Shown here: piece by piece, positions 12,791 through 25,300 of the stretch
Numbering within the stretch: the stretch's first letter is position 1
Layout of the letters: every line of letters starts with the position of its first letter
Assembly: GCF_007655135.1 (NCBI RefSeq)
Contig: NC_045129.1
Location: forward strand, 36,891,122 to 36,955,121
DNA length: 64,000 bases
Source of the DNA: Punica granatum
Taxonomy: Eukaryota > Streptophyta > Magnoliopsida > Myrtales > Lythraceae
Reading direction: 5' to 3'
Notes under the pieces: model-generated
What the model saw: only the letters and a program-made list of their open reading frames with translations
The model's database searches: none
Told to the model about the DNA's origin: nothing
Program-made: the position numbers and the translations under genes

Positions 12791-13149
12791 GTTTAAACAA
12801 ATTAAACTGTTAAAACTCTGTCTCATTTTTCGTCTCATCCTTGACGGAAAAGTTGATATGGCTTGTTATTATCTTATTTGATCCGTTAAATCTCACGTTG
12901 AACTCAAAACTATGTTATTTTGACTCTTAAAAAAAATGAAAACATTCTTTTTTTTAGCATCTGTGCTAGAGAAAAAGGGTGAGGGGAGACCATAGGCCCC
13001 TGCAGGACAATCCCTACCCCTGCCCAACCATCTCTACCTTGGGCGAGATTGCAAAAGTGTTAGGGGAGAGGGTAGAGGACAGATCATCCTTGACTGGAGA
13101 ACTCATCCTTGGGGGATGTTGTCAATTGGAGGCTCACGATCTGCCCTCT

Positions 13150-13205
<56 letters not shown>
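13150..13205. repeat. Poly-C tract, about 56 bp
   Basis: An uninterrupted run of C, followed by (CT)4. It lies in a GC-rich block (12975-13290) inside AT-rich DNA. Length is likely unreliable in assemblies and variable in nature. Pro-rich and Gly-rich frames over it are artefacts. Confidence 0.9.
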
Positions 13206-13207
<2 letters not shown>

Positions 13208-13539
13208 TCTCTCTAGGGAGGGGGACCTCAAACCAACCACCTCCCCCATCGTAGACGTCGCTGGAGGCCCTGCCGAGCTGCCCCAGTTCAAAAAAAAAAT
13301 ATTTTTTATATTTAAATTTTCAAAGAAGGTAATGAATTAGCAAATAAAATGATGGTTTTTTCAAAAAAGTTTATGTCAACTTGGAATATAACTGACCAAA
13401 TCAATGGAAAAATAATGGCTCACGTCATCTTCAGTAAGTATTAGATAAAAAATGAGACGGAAGAACTGGTTTGTCTAAACGTTTCAGAGGTGAGATCAAT
13501 TATGTGTTACAAATCTTTGACAAACCAAATCTTGATCGT

Positions 13540-13785
13540 CACCACCCTAATCGAGGTCTCTGGCTATGTCAAGGGTTGCTGGCGACCTCACTTGAAAGGT
13601 GGTGGCCGAGATCGGGTGCACCACCGCTTGGGAATTGGGGGCCAACCCCCCCTCAAATCGAAGAGAGAGAGTGGGGTCGCACCCCTATTCCCGAATGGTA
13701 GTGGCCCCCGATCCTGGCTACCACTGCCCAGGCGAGGTCGTCGGTGACCCTTGACGTCACTAGCGACCTCGATTAGAGTTGTGGT
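13540..13785. repeat. Imperfect inverted repeat (foldback) with CTAATCGAGGTC arms
   Basis: The left arm (about 13540-13655) contains CTAATCGAGGTCTCTGGC, TGTCAAGGGTTGCTGGCGAC and GGAATTGGGGGCC. The right arm (about 13670-13785), read on the other strand, contains CTAATCGAGGTCGCTAGTGA, CGTCAAGGGTCACCGACGAC and GGAATAGGGG. By eye the arms are about 70% alike, so single-stranded DNA could fold into a long hairpin. It may be the core of a larger element: TGTCTCATTTTTCGTCTCAT near 12820 and the complement of AAAAAATGAGACGG near 13448 form possible outer ends. Confidence 0.6.
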
Positions 13786-14387
13786 AGCCGGAATCAGGGC
13801 CACTATTGCCTTTCCCCTCTTCCTCAGTCAGATGCAATCTGACCTTTTCTTTGTTTTTATTTTTCGTAAAAATAAAATAAAAATATTGGGGGAACAGTAA
13901 AAGAAGAAAAAGTTTTGTGACCTTTCTGTAACTAGGATCTCTAATGATTTAATGTTTTCGACACTTATTCCACCAAAAAAAAATTGCTTAATTCATTAAG
14001 CACTTATTTATTTAAAACACTTGAAATTCAACATTTAATTTTAAATCCAAACAAACACAACCTAAGTGTTTTTACTTTGTGCTCACTCAAAAAATAAAGT
14101 ATTTTTATGTCATCATAAAACCGAGTTTCTCTACTTTCTAAATGAGTCTTTAGAGAAAATAGGTGTTGGAGTCAACCAAGAGATTGTACCTCTTTATTAG
14201 TTATTTCTATTTCATTTTACTGGATTTATGGATCTTCCTTGTAATAAAAAAATTGATTTCTTTTATCTTTTGTGCCCAATGCATCAGATAAGTAGTACTT
14301 AATTATCACCCCAAATATAAGCATTGATTTGAATTACAATTAGTATTGTATTTTAAGGGTAAGAACAAGTATCACAATACACGGGTG

Positions 14388-14696
14388 ACGTTTGATAAAA
14401 TAAGTGTTGAAAAATTAAAGACTTAATTAGTTGAGAAAATAAGTGTATAAGAAGGGAAGATTGATAAGTAGGAGGAGCTATTTTTTTGATGAGATAAAAG
14501 CATCAATAAGTGAAAAATGACTCATTCCGTTAAGTCAGAATATTGGCTTAACTCATTAAGTGATTTTCAACTTAATAATTAAATAGCTCAGACCCTCATC
14601 CCTCATCTTTATCTCTTTCTCCCTTTCATTTTTTCTTATTACTAACTTGTAATTGATTTTTAAACACTTATTTAATTAAATTGAAACAAATACAAT
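14388..14696. mobile_element. Possible MITE with AAATAAGTGTT ends
   Basis: The left end reads GTTTGATAAAATAAGTGTTG; the right end, on the opposite strand, reads GTATTTGTTTCAATT and then AAATAAGTGTTTAAAAAT. A related end occurs inverted at about 13990-14060 (AAGCACTTATTTATTTAAAA). The interior is AT-rich and holds CATTAAGTGATTTTCAACTT. The ends are imperfect and no target duplication was found, so this is tentative. Confidence 0.4.
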
Positions 14697-16473
14697 ATTA
14701 GTTTCTCAATTGCAAAAATTTAAGTGAATATTTCTATGATTAGCCATAGGGCCATGAGATAACAAACAATTAACAACTAAATTTTTTTCCTACAATGTTA
14801 ATTTTTTTCGATATAAAGGATGTTCATGATCCGATGAGGATCGAACCCAAAACATTTTAGTAGTGAATCGATATTTTATACCACTACACTAAAATTCCTT
14901 CCTCTAAAATATTCACTTAACTATATTAATTTAAGGTCTTTCTAACCTGTCCTTAATTTTTCCTTCCTTTTTTTTTTGGCTGAATAGTCGTTAATTTTTC
15001 CGAGCATTCTCCTTCCTTAAGGCATAGAAAAAGAAGCAGTCAACTTACCCCAAAAAAAACAAACAAACAAACAAACAAACCAACAAACAAGAAGCAGTCA
15101 CTTTTAGTATGGAGGCGAAGATAAAAAATTGAGATCTCGATCATTAATTTGTAGTTCATCCGCAGAGATAAAATAAAAATAAAATAGAATTGAGGCTTTT
15201 GTACGATTTTCTTTCACTTTTGTTCGACACAAAATTTTCAAGTCACTTTTATCTAACAACAATTAGTATAATAAGGAGTTACATAATAAAAATATTCATA
15301 AATATTTTTCACCCCAAAATTTTTCGAGAATTTCTTCTTCTTCTTTTTTTTATCAAGATGAGCATGCTGTTTATTAATAAATCATCAGAAATTGGGCATG
15401 GGCCCAACATCAACTATGGACACAACGCAAGTTCGTACAAGAGCATTAAGCCCAATCCACCAAGCATATAGGCCCTGAAAACAGAACTCAACAGAATCAA
15501 CACTACTATGATGAAAAAATCGTGTGCTAACTTTGCCATCGGAGGGGCAATCTCTTCTTGCACGAAGTGAAGACCAGAGTTAAGGAGTCACACTTACCTC
15601 AGATTACTTGCCGGAAAATTCGGAACCATCGCTCATGAACCTTTTTGATTCCTTTCTCTCCACACATGGTAAAGATAGACATTCCAAGCAATTTTCATTA
15701 GAATAGTTTGGATAGTTTTTGCCATTCATCCGATAGGATTGGTTTAAATGGTAAATGCGTAATTGGGCCTATGGCCTTGGATGACATAAGGAAGATGATG
15801 GGACTTGGTACCTATGTACTAGAGCCACTCTTGCCAATGATCGGGTTCTACTCTTCGAAATGAAACATAGTTGATGTATGGGGTGATGAATAGTAAAGGT
15901 TAGCGCGACTCTTTTCTATTGCATTTTCAGCTGGTGGAGCCAAACTTAGCCTGTATGGCTCCACTGTCCTTTTAACGGACTGTCTCTTAAGGGGCTATAG
16001 CAGTTGAACCGAATGAGTGCTGCCGATCCAAAGATTGTTTATGGCAAATGCAAGTAAATGAGAACCTTTTGCAGCTATATGCTTCCCGAAATTCCAGTGT
16101 TCCTCGCCCTCTTTTATCAATTAGAACTGTATCAAAGCATGCGCGTATCCTGCTGCACATGTTTTTATCTTCATTTTCATTGTCTATCTCGTGATTCCTG
16201 CAGTTTGGTCCTGTAATCCAAATCTGTTGACACATCATGGCAAACACATCGGCAACATTTGCAGGAGATGCCATTGTGGATTTGTAGAAACTTAACGTAG
16301 AACAAAGTCTCGTGCTTCAGAGGAAGAGCCTTTTGACGCCATCACCATTCATGATACGAAAATACTGTTGGAGAAAACTTTTAAGTTGATGATAGTAACA
16401 ACAGAAACAACTTCTACACTTGATCAATGCGGTAGCACTCTTCTCCCCTATAACCCTTTCACGGCAACAATGA
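14697..16473. other. Intergenic DNA; includes a SINE-like B box and a CAAA microsatellite
   Basis: A B-box-like GGTTCGATCCTC can be read on the minus strand near 14844-14855, within a unit spanning about 14815-14900, probably a decayed tRNA-derived element. A (CAAA)n tract lies at about 15053-15090. No exons are seen. The part nearest 16474 must include the 3' end of the P450 transcript. Confidence 0.5.
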
Positions 16474-18687
16474 TCAGCAGCGTCGCCGTACCATGACCTC
16501 TAAGCCATGAGCCATTGACAGGAGTGTCATCATCCGGTATTCCACTGGGTGGTTTTGCACCAGCTTGAACTCGAAAAACCTGCAGAGAATTGCCAAGGCC
16601 ATCTTCATCTGGAGATAAGCTGAGTCCTTTCCTAGGCAGATCCTCGGCCCGGCCTGCATCAAGGCACCAAAGGACAATAAAAGAAGTTATTCATTTGGTG
16701 TCTTAGGAAAACATTGAGCGCCAAACTGTTACTGCTAGACCAAAAAGTCTTGTTATGTTGCTGCTTTTACCTGAAATGCGGTAAACTTGAATGGAGAAGC
16801 ATTTTGGAAGACACCATCCTTGAGCCATCTCTCCGGCTTGAAGGAAGATGCGTCGGGGCCCCAGTTGTATTCCATCCGGCCCATGGAATAGGGAACATAG
16901 GTCACCATCCCTCCTGCTTTCACTCTAGTTCCATCGGGCAATACATCATCCTCCAACACACCTTTTGGATCCTGAATATTGATGTTCAATCGAAACATCA
17001 TCAGATAAACTCTGTCCATATTGTGCTTTCCGCAAAATGTTCAGTAAAGTACCTGAGGGACAGCAGGGTACAAGCGCAAAGTTTCTGTTAGCACGGCGTG
17101 CAAGTAATACAGCCTCCCCAGCGAGTCGTAATTCAGCAGCCCCGCGAACTGATCTAACCTCCGGCTGAACGATTCTTGGTCATCCAGTTCGCAAGGGAGC
17201 AGCGACACCTTCTCTTCATTCGCTCGGTCTTCCTCAAATCTCCTGAGCTCTGAATAGAGCTTCTGGGCCACCTCAGGGTGGGACATTACCATGTAAACGG
17301 CCCATGAGAGGGTAGTAGCAGTCGTGTCCCGCCCGGCAATCACGAAGTTAAGGACCATGTCCCTGAGGCTCTTGTCAGTTAGTTTGCTCTCTGGGCCGTC
17401 AACGTTGCCTAGTTCAATGAATCTAGTGAGCAAGTCATGCTTAATCTGCACTCTCCATCGAACAAATTAGCGTGTAATTAGCCAACTTCATGTGCATGTC
17501 TCACGATGTTCTCAATGAACATTTTGGATAGTGTTATGTAGAACGTAAACTTCAAGTTCAATGTTACCTTGTCATCCTTGTGACACTTGCGAGCTTCAGC
17601 TATTTCCGCCTTCCTTTTCCGAATAACTGAGTAAGTGAAGTCATCAATGATCTTGATGCTCTTTTCCAGCACTGCCTCCGAGCCCACATTGAGGAACCTC
17701 TTCAGCCTCCACATAGGGTCAATGAAACGCAGGGTTACGATTATGTTTGCTGCATCAAATGCCCGTGCAAAATGGTTCTCCGGTAGATTCGGGGCAAGGG
17801 TCCCGACTTCGACCCCGAACCCAACCTTGCATATCGAGTCCAGCGTCATCCTCATGAACAGTTCCTAGGACACACATAACCAGAAAATAATTTTTGTGTC
17901 CTGTAAGAATTTGGCAGCCTTATGATTATGACTACGACCGTGTTTCCAGATACATATCGGTGTATACTGCGTACCTGCATGTCGACTTGTTTATTTAGGA
18001 AGGAAGCTTGAGAAAGAATTGAAGAGAGCTTGAGGCTGTAGTCTCTGAAGACAAAAGTGCTGAAATCCCTCAAGTTCTTGGAGGCGAATTCGAAGCTTGC
18101 AGTCTTCCTCTGCTTCCTCCATGTCTCGCCATCAACATTGAAAATCCCATCACCGAGCAACACTTCCATGTACGAATGGTATACTTTTCCCTTCAAATAA
18201 AAATATAGTTCGGTCCGTAATAAGAATGTGGAATGCCTTCCGAAATCACTTGGAATGATGCAGATATGGACGTTTTTCCAGGCATAATTGACAAAAGAAA
18301 TGATCGAGAAAATTTGGTTATGACAAGGCAGGGAAAATTTTAAGAGCGGAATGTTGGACGAGCTTTTACCTTTGGATAATTGGCAAAATTGGTCTTGAGA
18401 ACATGCTCCACATTGGCAGGATCCGCGATATAAGTGTAAGTCATGAACGGCATGGGGACTACAACGATCCTCGACTTGGAGAGGTACTCAACTAGCCAGT
18501 CATGCATCCGCTCATAGTTCACGAGTTGTTCTATCATCGCCCCGACGAGTGGCCAGGTTTTCGGGCCTATCTTGTTCCTCTGGTTCCATCTGTGGACTAA
18601 GATCCATGACAAAACAACGCAAGCTATGACTAACCCGAGGTTATTGACTTCCATCAATTCCAGAACTATTTCAAGAAAGCTTAGCAC
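16474..18687 (-). CDS. CYP704B1: Cytochrome P450 CYP704B1-type fatty acid omega-hydroxylase
   Basis: Six exons on the minus strand: 18687-18370, 18190-17975, 17864-17568, 17445-17053, 16971-16771 and 16653-16474. They give 534 residues, or 523 from the second Met at 18654, which fits the known N-terminus better. An N-terminal hydrophobic anchor (LVIACVVLSWILV) is followed by GPKTWPLVGA. P450 motifs are complete: I-helix AGRDTTAT, K-helix ETLR in LTETLRLYPAVPQ, FKPERW, and heme-binding FTAFQ/AGPRICLGK, where Cys is the thiolate ligand and the intron splits the motif. The sequence is very close to what I recall of Arabidopsis CYP704B1, an ER enzyme that omega-hydroxylates long-chain fatty acids for sporopollenin in the pollen exine. 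No disabling changes seen. Expected to be expressed in anther tapetum, by analogy only. Confidence 0.93.
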
Positions 18688-19719
18688 AGAACAAGCAGAG
18701 GAAGGGAGCCGTTTTATGAAGAAGACAGGAAGGACAAAGCGATGGAGAATTCGGGTTTGGTTTCGTCAAAAACGATCTTTGTATGGTGAAGTGAAATCAG
18801 GTGAAAGAAGACTTCTTGGTCTCATTTCATTTGTACTCCTTACCTAATTAATTCCATCAATGCAACTGATATGACCATCTGTAGCAGACCTGTAACCATA
18901 TGTTCTTTTTGGGCGCAGGAAAAATTGTTGTCGACAACACTTGTTGTCGTAGGCCTTCCTCCAATTGATCAAATTTTGCGGGGTGATTCAATTCTTTCGG
19001 AGTACTGATTAGTGATTGCAATTATGCCCGGTTGAAATTTCCATCGCAGAATTCTTTACTGTCTCCTCAAATATGTGGACATTTCCTATCCCTGATCATG
19101 TCTTGAATGATCAAATCCATCGAGCTGTTTTGCCTAGTCGACTCTCGAGTGATCAATTATCTTTACCAGCCCTTTGATCGAATAGATTCTTCAATTGGCA
19201 TTATGACATATGTCGTGTATCATGAAATTATGCTTCCCATATAGTGGAATTTTCACGAGATAGTTCCCCTCGAGAGAAGGTATCAAAACATGAAATTAAC
19301 TGCAAAGATTGACAATTCGATCATCTATTGCTCTAATAAAATGAGTTCAAAGAGTTCAACTCGTCTTGATGACAAATGAGCCTCAAAAGTTGATTCGGGG
19401 CATTGTGAACAATGCGACGACACTTGGATGAACATGAAACCATTAAAATAACCCAACCCATCTTATCACACGCATAAAGATAGAACTGAGACATTGAAGC
19501 AATTCTTATGAATTGTGACGAATTTTTATTTTGTTAATAGAACGAATCATCATCATCATCGATGACGCATGAATCCAACAAAGGCGCCCAACTTGAGCCA
19601 GTTAGGAAATTGAAGGGAGAAAAAGAGAAAATCAAATATGCTATGAGCTAATAGCTTTTCTTATTTTCTACCCAAAAAAAAAACAGAGAGAAAAAGCTTT
19701 TCTTATATGGTAAAAATTC
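18688..19719. other. Spacer between the P450 and SET genes
   Basis: No exon or repeat recognised. It holds the promoter of the P450 gene (start at its low end) and the 3' region of the SET gene at its high end. Near 19550 there is a short (CAT)n run. Confidence 0.6.
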
Positions 19720-21414
19720 CTAAAGCTCCATTAGAGCCCTCAAAGCTTGCTTCTTCATCACTTTACCATATAACCCTCTCCCCAGTTTGAACACTCTCTC
19801 CATCTCCACCACCCCACCACCACCACTCCTTTTCACTTGCTCCACCCCCACCTTCACCACCCTCTCATCTCCGCCGGCTGCCTCGACAACGCTCTCCACC
19901 ACCACCTCCGGTGTGGGGACCCGGCGCCCCCACCTCCTCATGATCTTCTCCGACCCATAGGTTCCCGAATATGCCCCCCATAGGGATGCCCTCAAGTATC
20001 CCTTCTGCTTCCCCCTCACCCCCCACCTCCTCATGCCTTCCTCTAGCCTATAAACAAGAGATCCCAGATCCATCCCGAGCTCGAGGCCTATCTCTAGATC
20101 TTTTAACTCTTGCTTTGAGCTTATCTCCTCCTCGAATTTGCACCTCTTGCAAGAGCACCGGAACCCCCAGTTCCCCGACATCTTCCGCCTCATTTCTAGC
20201 GGCGCGAGGACATCGAAGTAGGGGAAGGTTATCTCCTCCCCCACCTTTATGTCCCTCGATGCGTGGACGATCAGATGGTTCCCAACGTGGAGTCTCCTAG
20301 CGTTGGGGCAGCAGGAGTGGTTGATGAAGGAAGGAAGGAGCCATATGCCGACTCCGTAGTAGTCCCGATTCCTCCCCAGTACTTTCGCGGAGATCGCGTC
20401 CTCCACAAGGGAATTTACATCCAGGATGGTTAGGATTCGACCCATCTCAATCGTCTCTTGATGATTCGAGCATGTGACATCTCCTTCCTTCTCTGGCCTG
20501 AAGATGGCTATATCGGGGACCTCAAGCTCGCCCATGTCCTCTTCTCCGGATGATAGCTTCCCGATCAGCTGGCTCATCCTCTTGCATTTCGAAGAGGAAT
20601 CAGCAACCCGATTGACGAAACTCTTCCACATGACCAGTTGTTTGCTTTCTCCCAGTTCTTCTCCTAGCAGAATTCCTCTCTCTATGGCAATCGCTTTGGT
20701 CACCACCAGCAAAGTGCCCGTGTCGATATTCTTCGTCGCGAATAAGCCACGCCCGCTGAGGTCCGATTTCTTGATTTCAACCGCCCCTACAAACTCCGCC
20801 AGTTCTGGCAGCTCGCCACGGAACCCTCCGAGCACCCAGTCGCTGAGATCAAAGTTTCCGGTCCTTGACTGGAGGTCGAGCTTCCTGCACCTCTCCAACA
20901 ACCTGCTGAGGGCCTCCAGGTTGGCAATCGCCTGAGGATCAAGCGAGGCCAGTCGGAAGCACTCAAGTGCCGGAGCATACCTGCTCAGTTCCAGAAGGAT
21001 CCTGCCCTTGCAGAGCAGAGTCTTGAAGTGGGCATTCTCGATCCCAAGCGCCTCGTCGCAGTCTCGCAGCGCCTCATCAAGATCCCGCATTCGGTACCGG
21101 GCCACTGCCCGGTTAGAGAGGGCCAGGCAGAGGGACTTCTGGAGCTTGGAGAGCCAGTCCTGGTCCGAGGCTCGGAGGAGGGCGCCGCTCGAGATCCGAT
21201 CTTGGCAAAGGGAGATCAACTGGGAGTACACTTGCAAGGACTGAGCCCACTGTTCCCTGAGGAAGAGCTCAGTGGCTTTGGATCTCAGCTCCTGCATTAG
21301 GAGATCCAGCTGCTCTTCGCCGGCCATGGTGGCAGCAGGGCCCGGCTGCTGAGGAGGCTGTCCCTCTTGTGCCATTGCTGCGTTGCAGGAGGAGGAAGTG
21401 TCGTTTGTTGTCAC
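19720..21414 (-). CDS. TPR and SET domain protein, putative protein methyltransferase
   Basis: One uninterrupted frame of 564 residues, no introns. Residues about 38-160 form TPR-like helical repeats (ATELFLREQWAQSLQVYSQL, then LSNRAVARYRMRDLDEALRD and FKTLLCKGRILLELSRYAPA). The SET part begins at DLSGRGLFATKNI (218-230). It has a long insert rich in Glu, Ser and Gly, and continues with the hallmark INHSCCPNAR (364-373) and GEEITFPYFD (392-401), the SAM/substrate site. A post-SET cysteine cluster CSCKRC (420-425) binds zinc in related proteins. The arrangement resembles SMYD-like plant TPR-SET proteins. Target (histone or other protein) is unknown. The first Met is used; there is no clear upstream exon. 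Strand and spacing give no operon-like link with APC2 upstream. Confidence 0.85.
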   Translation of the reverse strand: MTTNDTSSSCNAAMAQEGQPPQQPGPAATMAGEEQLDLLMQELRSKATELFLREQWAQSLQVYSQLISLCQDRISSGALLRASDQDWLSKLQKSLCLALSNRAVARYRMRDLDEALRDCDEALGIENAHFKTLLCKGRILLELSRYAPALECFRLASLDPQAIANLEALSRLLERCRKLDLQSRTGNFDLSDWVLGGFRGELPELAEFVGAVEIKKSDLSGRGLFATKNIDTGTLLVVTKAIAIERGILLGEELGESKQLVMWKSFVNRVADSSSKCKRMSQLIGKLSSGEEDMGELEVPDIAIFRPEKEGDVTCSNHQETIEMGRILTILDVNSLVEDAISAKVLGRNRDYYGVGIWLLPSFINHSCCPNARRLHVGNHLIVHASRDIKVGEEITFPYFDVLAPLEMRRKMSGNWGFRCSCKRCKFEEEISSKQELKDLEIGLELGMDLGSLVYRLEEGMRRWGVRGKQKGYLRASLWGAYSGTYGSEKIMRRWGRRVPTPEVVVESVVEAAGGDERVVKVGVEQVKRSGGGGVVEMERVFKLGRGLYGKVMKKQALRALMEL

Positions 21415-22336
21415 TCAGCTGGCCTGTTGTCTGTTCTTTTTGTCTGGTCAAGATTTGAAAATTTGTAACGGTCACATTTTGTTCCACCTTTGAACGTCTC
21501 TCGGGCCGAGATTCTGTAACGGCAACGGCTTGCAACGGCTAATGCTGGGATCCTATTTTTCTCATTTTCGCCCTGATTATTTGTGCAGTCTTTATTATTA
21601 ATTAATTTGTCAGTAATCTCATATAAATGATATTCTCAAATTTGGGCTCTCCATATAGAGGATTCAGATCGGATACTCACTATACGAAAGAAGTCGGGTG
21701 AGAGGTTGTATATCATTACTACATGAACTCGATCAGCTTAATGGTTGAGAGCAATCTGACGATGTTATAATCATTGCAAAGTTCATAATCCCTAATGATA
21801 TGAAACTTACCATGGTTTTAAAGACATCTCTTACGGTTCCCTTCCGGTCAGTGTGTATAGACGTTGAGTCCCATCTGTGCGGAACCCACCTTACATCCCA
21901 AGTGAAAAACAATAGTATCGACCACCTCCCGTTTACACAGAATTCAACGTATTTACATAAGAAACCTAAGATAAATAAAACCCGGAATTTGCTGAACTTA
22001 ATTAGCAATAAATAGAAGCGGAGAGACATATATGCCGGGGTCTAAGAGGGCTCATCCTTTGACTCAAGCCAGCAAATTGTAGCCACTGGAGCAGCAGTCC
22101 CTTTCTCTGAAGATATTTCTCATCACTTTTCATGCTACCGGAGGATGACCCACATAGAACAGCTGAATTTAACCATTGCCTGCATACCCCGTATCAATGC
22201 AAATATTCTGATAAGCAGTTCTCATACTTCTTCGGTTTGTCCCTTTTCTACGATCTCAAGGATTTTGTAAGGGGTTCCCTTTCATCGACTATCCAGTGCA
22301 AGGGATCTTACTGGTTCAGTTCTCAAATTGCTAGCT
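21415..22336. other. Spacer between the SET and APC2 genes
   Basis: Contains the promoter and leader of the SET gene and the 3' region of APC2. I see no exon with family resemblance and no repeat structure. Confidence 0.6.
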
Positions 22337-25300
22337 TCACTTCTTGAGAGAGTACATCCCATCTCTAACTTCCAGCTTTTCTTCAGAGACCAGGCCAGAT
22401 AGGAAACTTTGCAATTGTTGAAGCGATTTATCATAAGTAGGATCGGCCACACAAAACATCTGCCACAAATTCGTGGTGCAAGGAAAAGCTTAACGATAAC
22501 TCCAAGAGCAAGTGATAAATAAGTAGAGAATCCAATAGAACAGCCCTTACCTTGAGAGTATTGTGAATTCTATCCAAAGCCATGCTGCCGAAGTTTGTGA
22601 GCATGCCCATGATGAATTTCTACAAATCGATACCAACAAAAGGAATATATGTAAAGCACATGACAATGAAAAATTACGTTGAAACTCCCGTTTCATCAGT
22701 AGTATGTAACGAATATCTGCAACACTGACCTCATATATAGTCATTTCCTTGCGAAGTTGATCCTCCACAGAGGCCACAGGCCCCTCTCCTTCCTCGTCCC
22801 CAGCTAGAAGCTCCTCGCAGCTTCCACCATCACCACTGTTCTTATTAACATCAGATGTGTTTTCAACTAGTGTAAACATGTGGTCATCAGATTCTGGGTC
22901 CATGGTTTCTGCAATAATTCCCTGTTTAATTAAGTGTCAGTGCTTGTCCAAAAGATGGCGATCCATTATTAGATTAGAGAACTCAAATTGAAAAACAAGA
23001 CGCATAAATTCCAAGAGGACGTGCCAAACTAAAAATATGTGAAAGAACTAGGGACAGTACCTTGCTTATCCAGAAATTTATTTTCCGATTGACCACATCG
23101 ACTGGTAACCCGATAACAGCCGCAAGTTTCTTCGAGGTCCAACTGATGGTGAAGATAGTAACAGCTGCTGCTTGGTAAAAAGCACATATACATATACATA
23201 CATATATAGTGACATGACATTAAATCTTCACCTTGTTTGATCTTGAAATTGCATGATGATTGCTGCATGCACAGGAGCTACCATAAACTGAACCTCCCTA
23301 TCTTCGAATTGCAGCTCCAACTAAAAACAGGACAAAGATAGTTTTATCTAATGTAGACCTTAGATGAATGAGAGGAGGAACTTGATATTGAAAAAACTCA
23401 AAAACAGTTGAATAATGCAAGCTTGAAATGGCTACCTTCACTGTACCAAGATTCTTCTTCCACAGTAGCTTGCGAGGAGTCCTGATTTCAGTATATCGTC
23501 TCGAATAATCAGAAAGCAACTGATCAACGGGCCCAGGTAAGTTGAGTGCCTCCTCCTGCAAGGTCATAAATATCAATTAATCAGCAACAATACTTATTTT
23601 TAGACACCATGAGTTCCCCTAACAGTAGAGCTTTAATGAAGGCATACAGTGCACATATTCATGCCCTCAGTAAAAACAGACAAAAACTAGACAACAAAAG
23701 AAATCAGTGAAATCCGAGGATCGGCTCATTAATTATTGCAGAGTTACATGTCATGCTTTCATGGAAGGAAACAGTACATTGGATGAGCCTTTACTTTTCT
23801 AAAGCAAACCTGCAAGTGCAAAAGTTTTGAATATTCCCCAGTCGCAATTATATGAATGGTTAATTCGCTTAACTGATGTATAGAGACAAGGGTCACGAGG
23901 AAATGGTGGCACTAGAAGAAATACAAGCTAGCCTATTTTGCGGTCTTCCAATTCTTCACCAAACTAAAGAATAACAGTACAAAGAAACTTATACTACAAA
24001 AGCTGTCCAGTCAGTCATGTGGAATCAGCCAAGAGCGGCAGATCATAGTGAAGTTACCTGGATTGGAGGCCAGAAATTGGAAGATATAATCGTAGCATCC
24101 AGGATATCCAAAGATATCCCAGAATCTTCTGACACAGTACCTGAGGATACACTCAAGATGGCAACCATTTTAGGACAATCAGCAAAGAGAAATATACTTT
24201 GAAGGAACTTTGATAGGAGTACAGTCTCCTGAGAAGAAAAGAAAACTCAACTGGTTTGAGATGCCTGGCCTATAGTTGCCTTTATATTGCTGTTTGTTCT
24301 CTTAGAATCAATAAGATCATTCAGCATGATTTCACATTTCTGCATGCTACTCTCTCCAAAATGGATCTGCAGAACAGAACAATCAAAAGAAAGGATGAGA
24401 ATCAGTAAAAAAAAATACCTCAGCATTTGCACAACATGCATTTTACAATTCATAGAGCAAAGTATCAACACGATATACATATTACTTGCCTTGAGAAGCT
24501 CTAAAGTGCGTATCTCCGACTCAATATCATAATCAGATTTATTGAGCAGCTTTTCAGCCAGCATTACACGATATTCATTAACAAGTTGGTCTTTTGATCC
24601 TATAATGCCAACAATCATCCCCAGTATATCCACCTTCCTATGATTCCTGCTACCCTTTAATGGGTCAGCCTCTACAGGATCAGGTTCCCAGCTGAAACGG
24701 ATATAAACACTAAGATAAGCAACTTGAGTGGAACCGGTAGCATTAAACATAACACAAATGAGCTGACATCCATCTGATTTGAAAGATATTATATGAAACT
24801 AAATACAAAAGAATATTTCAATGTCCATCTTAGCATATGGACATACCTTGCAGCAGTTATCCATGCTTGCTTGTCATCAGTATTAAATCCATCCTCCAAA
24901 GCACTATTCTCCTGGTTTTCTTCTTCCCGGTTCAATTCTTCAAGAAGGCTATCACCGGCATTTCCAGTTCCATTTGAATTTCCACCAGTCCCATCAGTAA
25001 GCATGGTGACAATGCATTTTATCGTATCTTTCCTTCCCCTTAGGTACTCCCTAATTGGTTCACCAACTGCCTCTAGAAATACTCCTGCTGTGTCAATTGT
25101 CCTAAGTGCTTTAATAGTGGAGACATACTGATGCAATATATCATTAGTTGAGGCGCCGGCTGTAAGTAGCCGATATCGAAGTGCGGAAATAAATGACTCG
25201 ACCAGTTTAGAGTGTTGTCCAGTATATTCGAGACATTGCTTCAAGTCCTCAATTGCAGGAGTGCTGCAAGATTCATTAGAAATATTATGGATGCAGTATA

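Noticed and set aside
13103..13340. Pro-rich and Gly-rich frames over the poly-C tract
   Set aside because: Homopolymer translation, no start context or conserved domain.
15987..16274. 95-codon minus-strand frame beyond the P450 stop
   Set aside because: No P450 or other family signature; the P450 already ends with a complete C-terminus at 16474.
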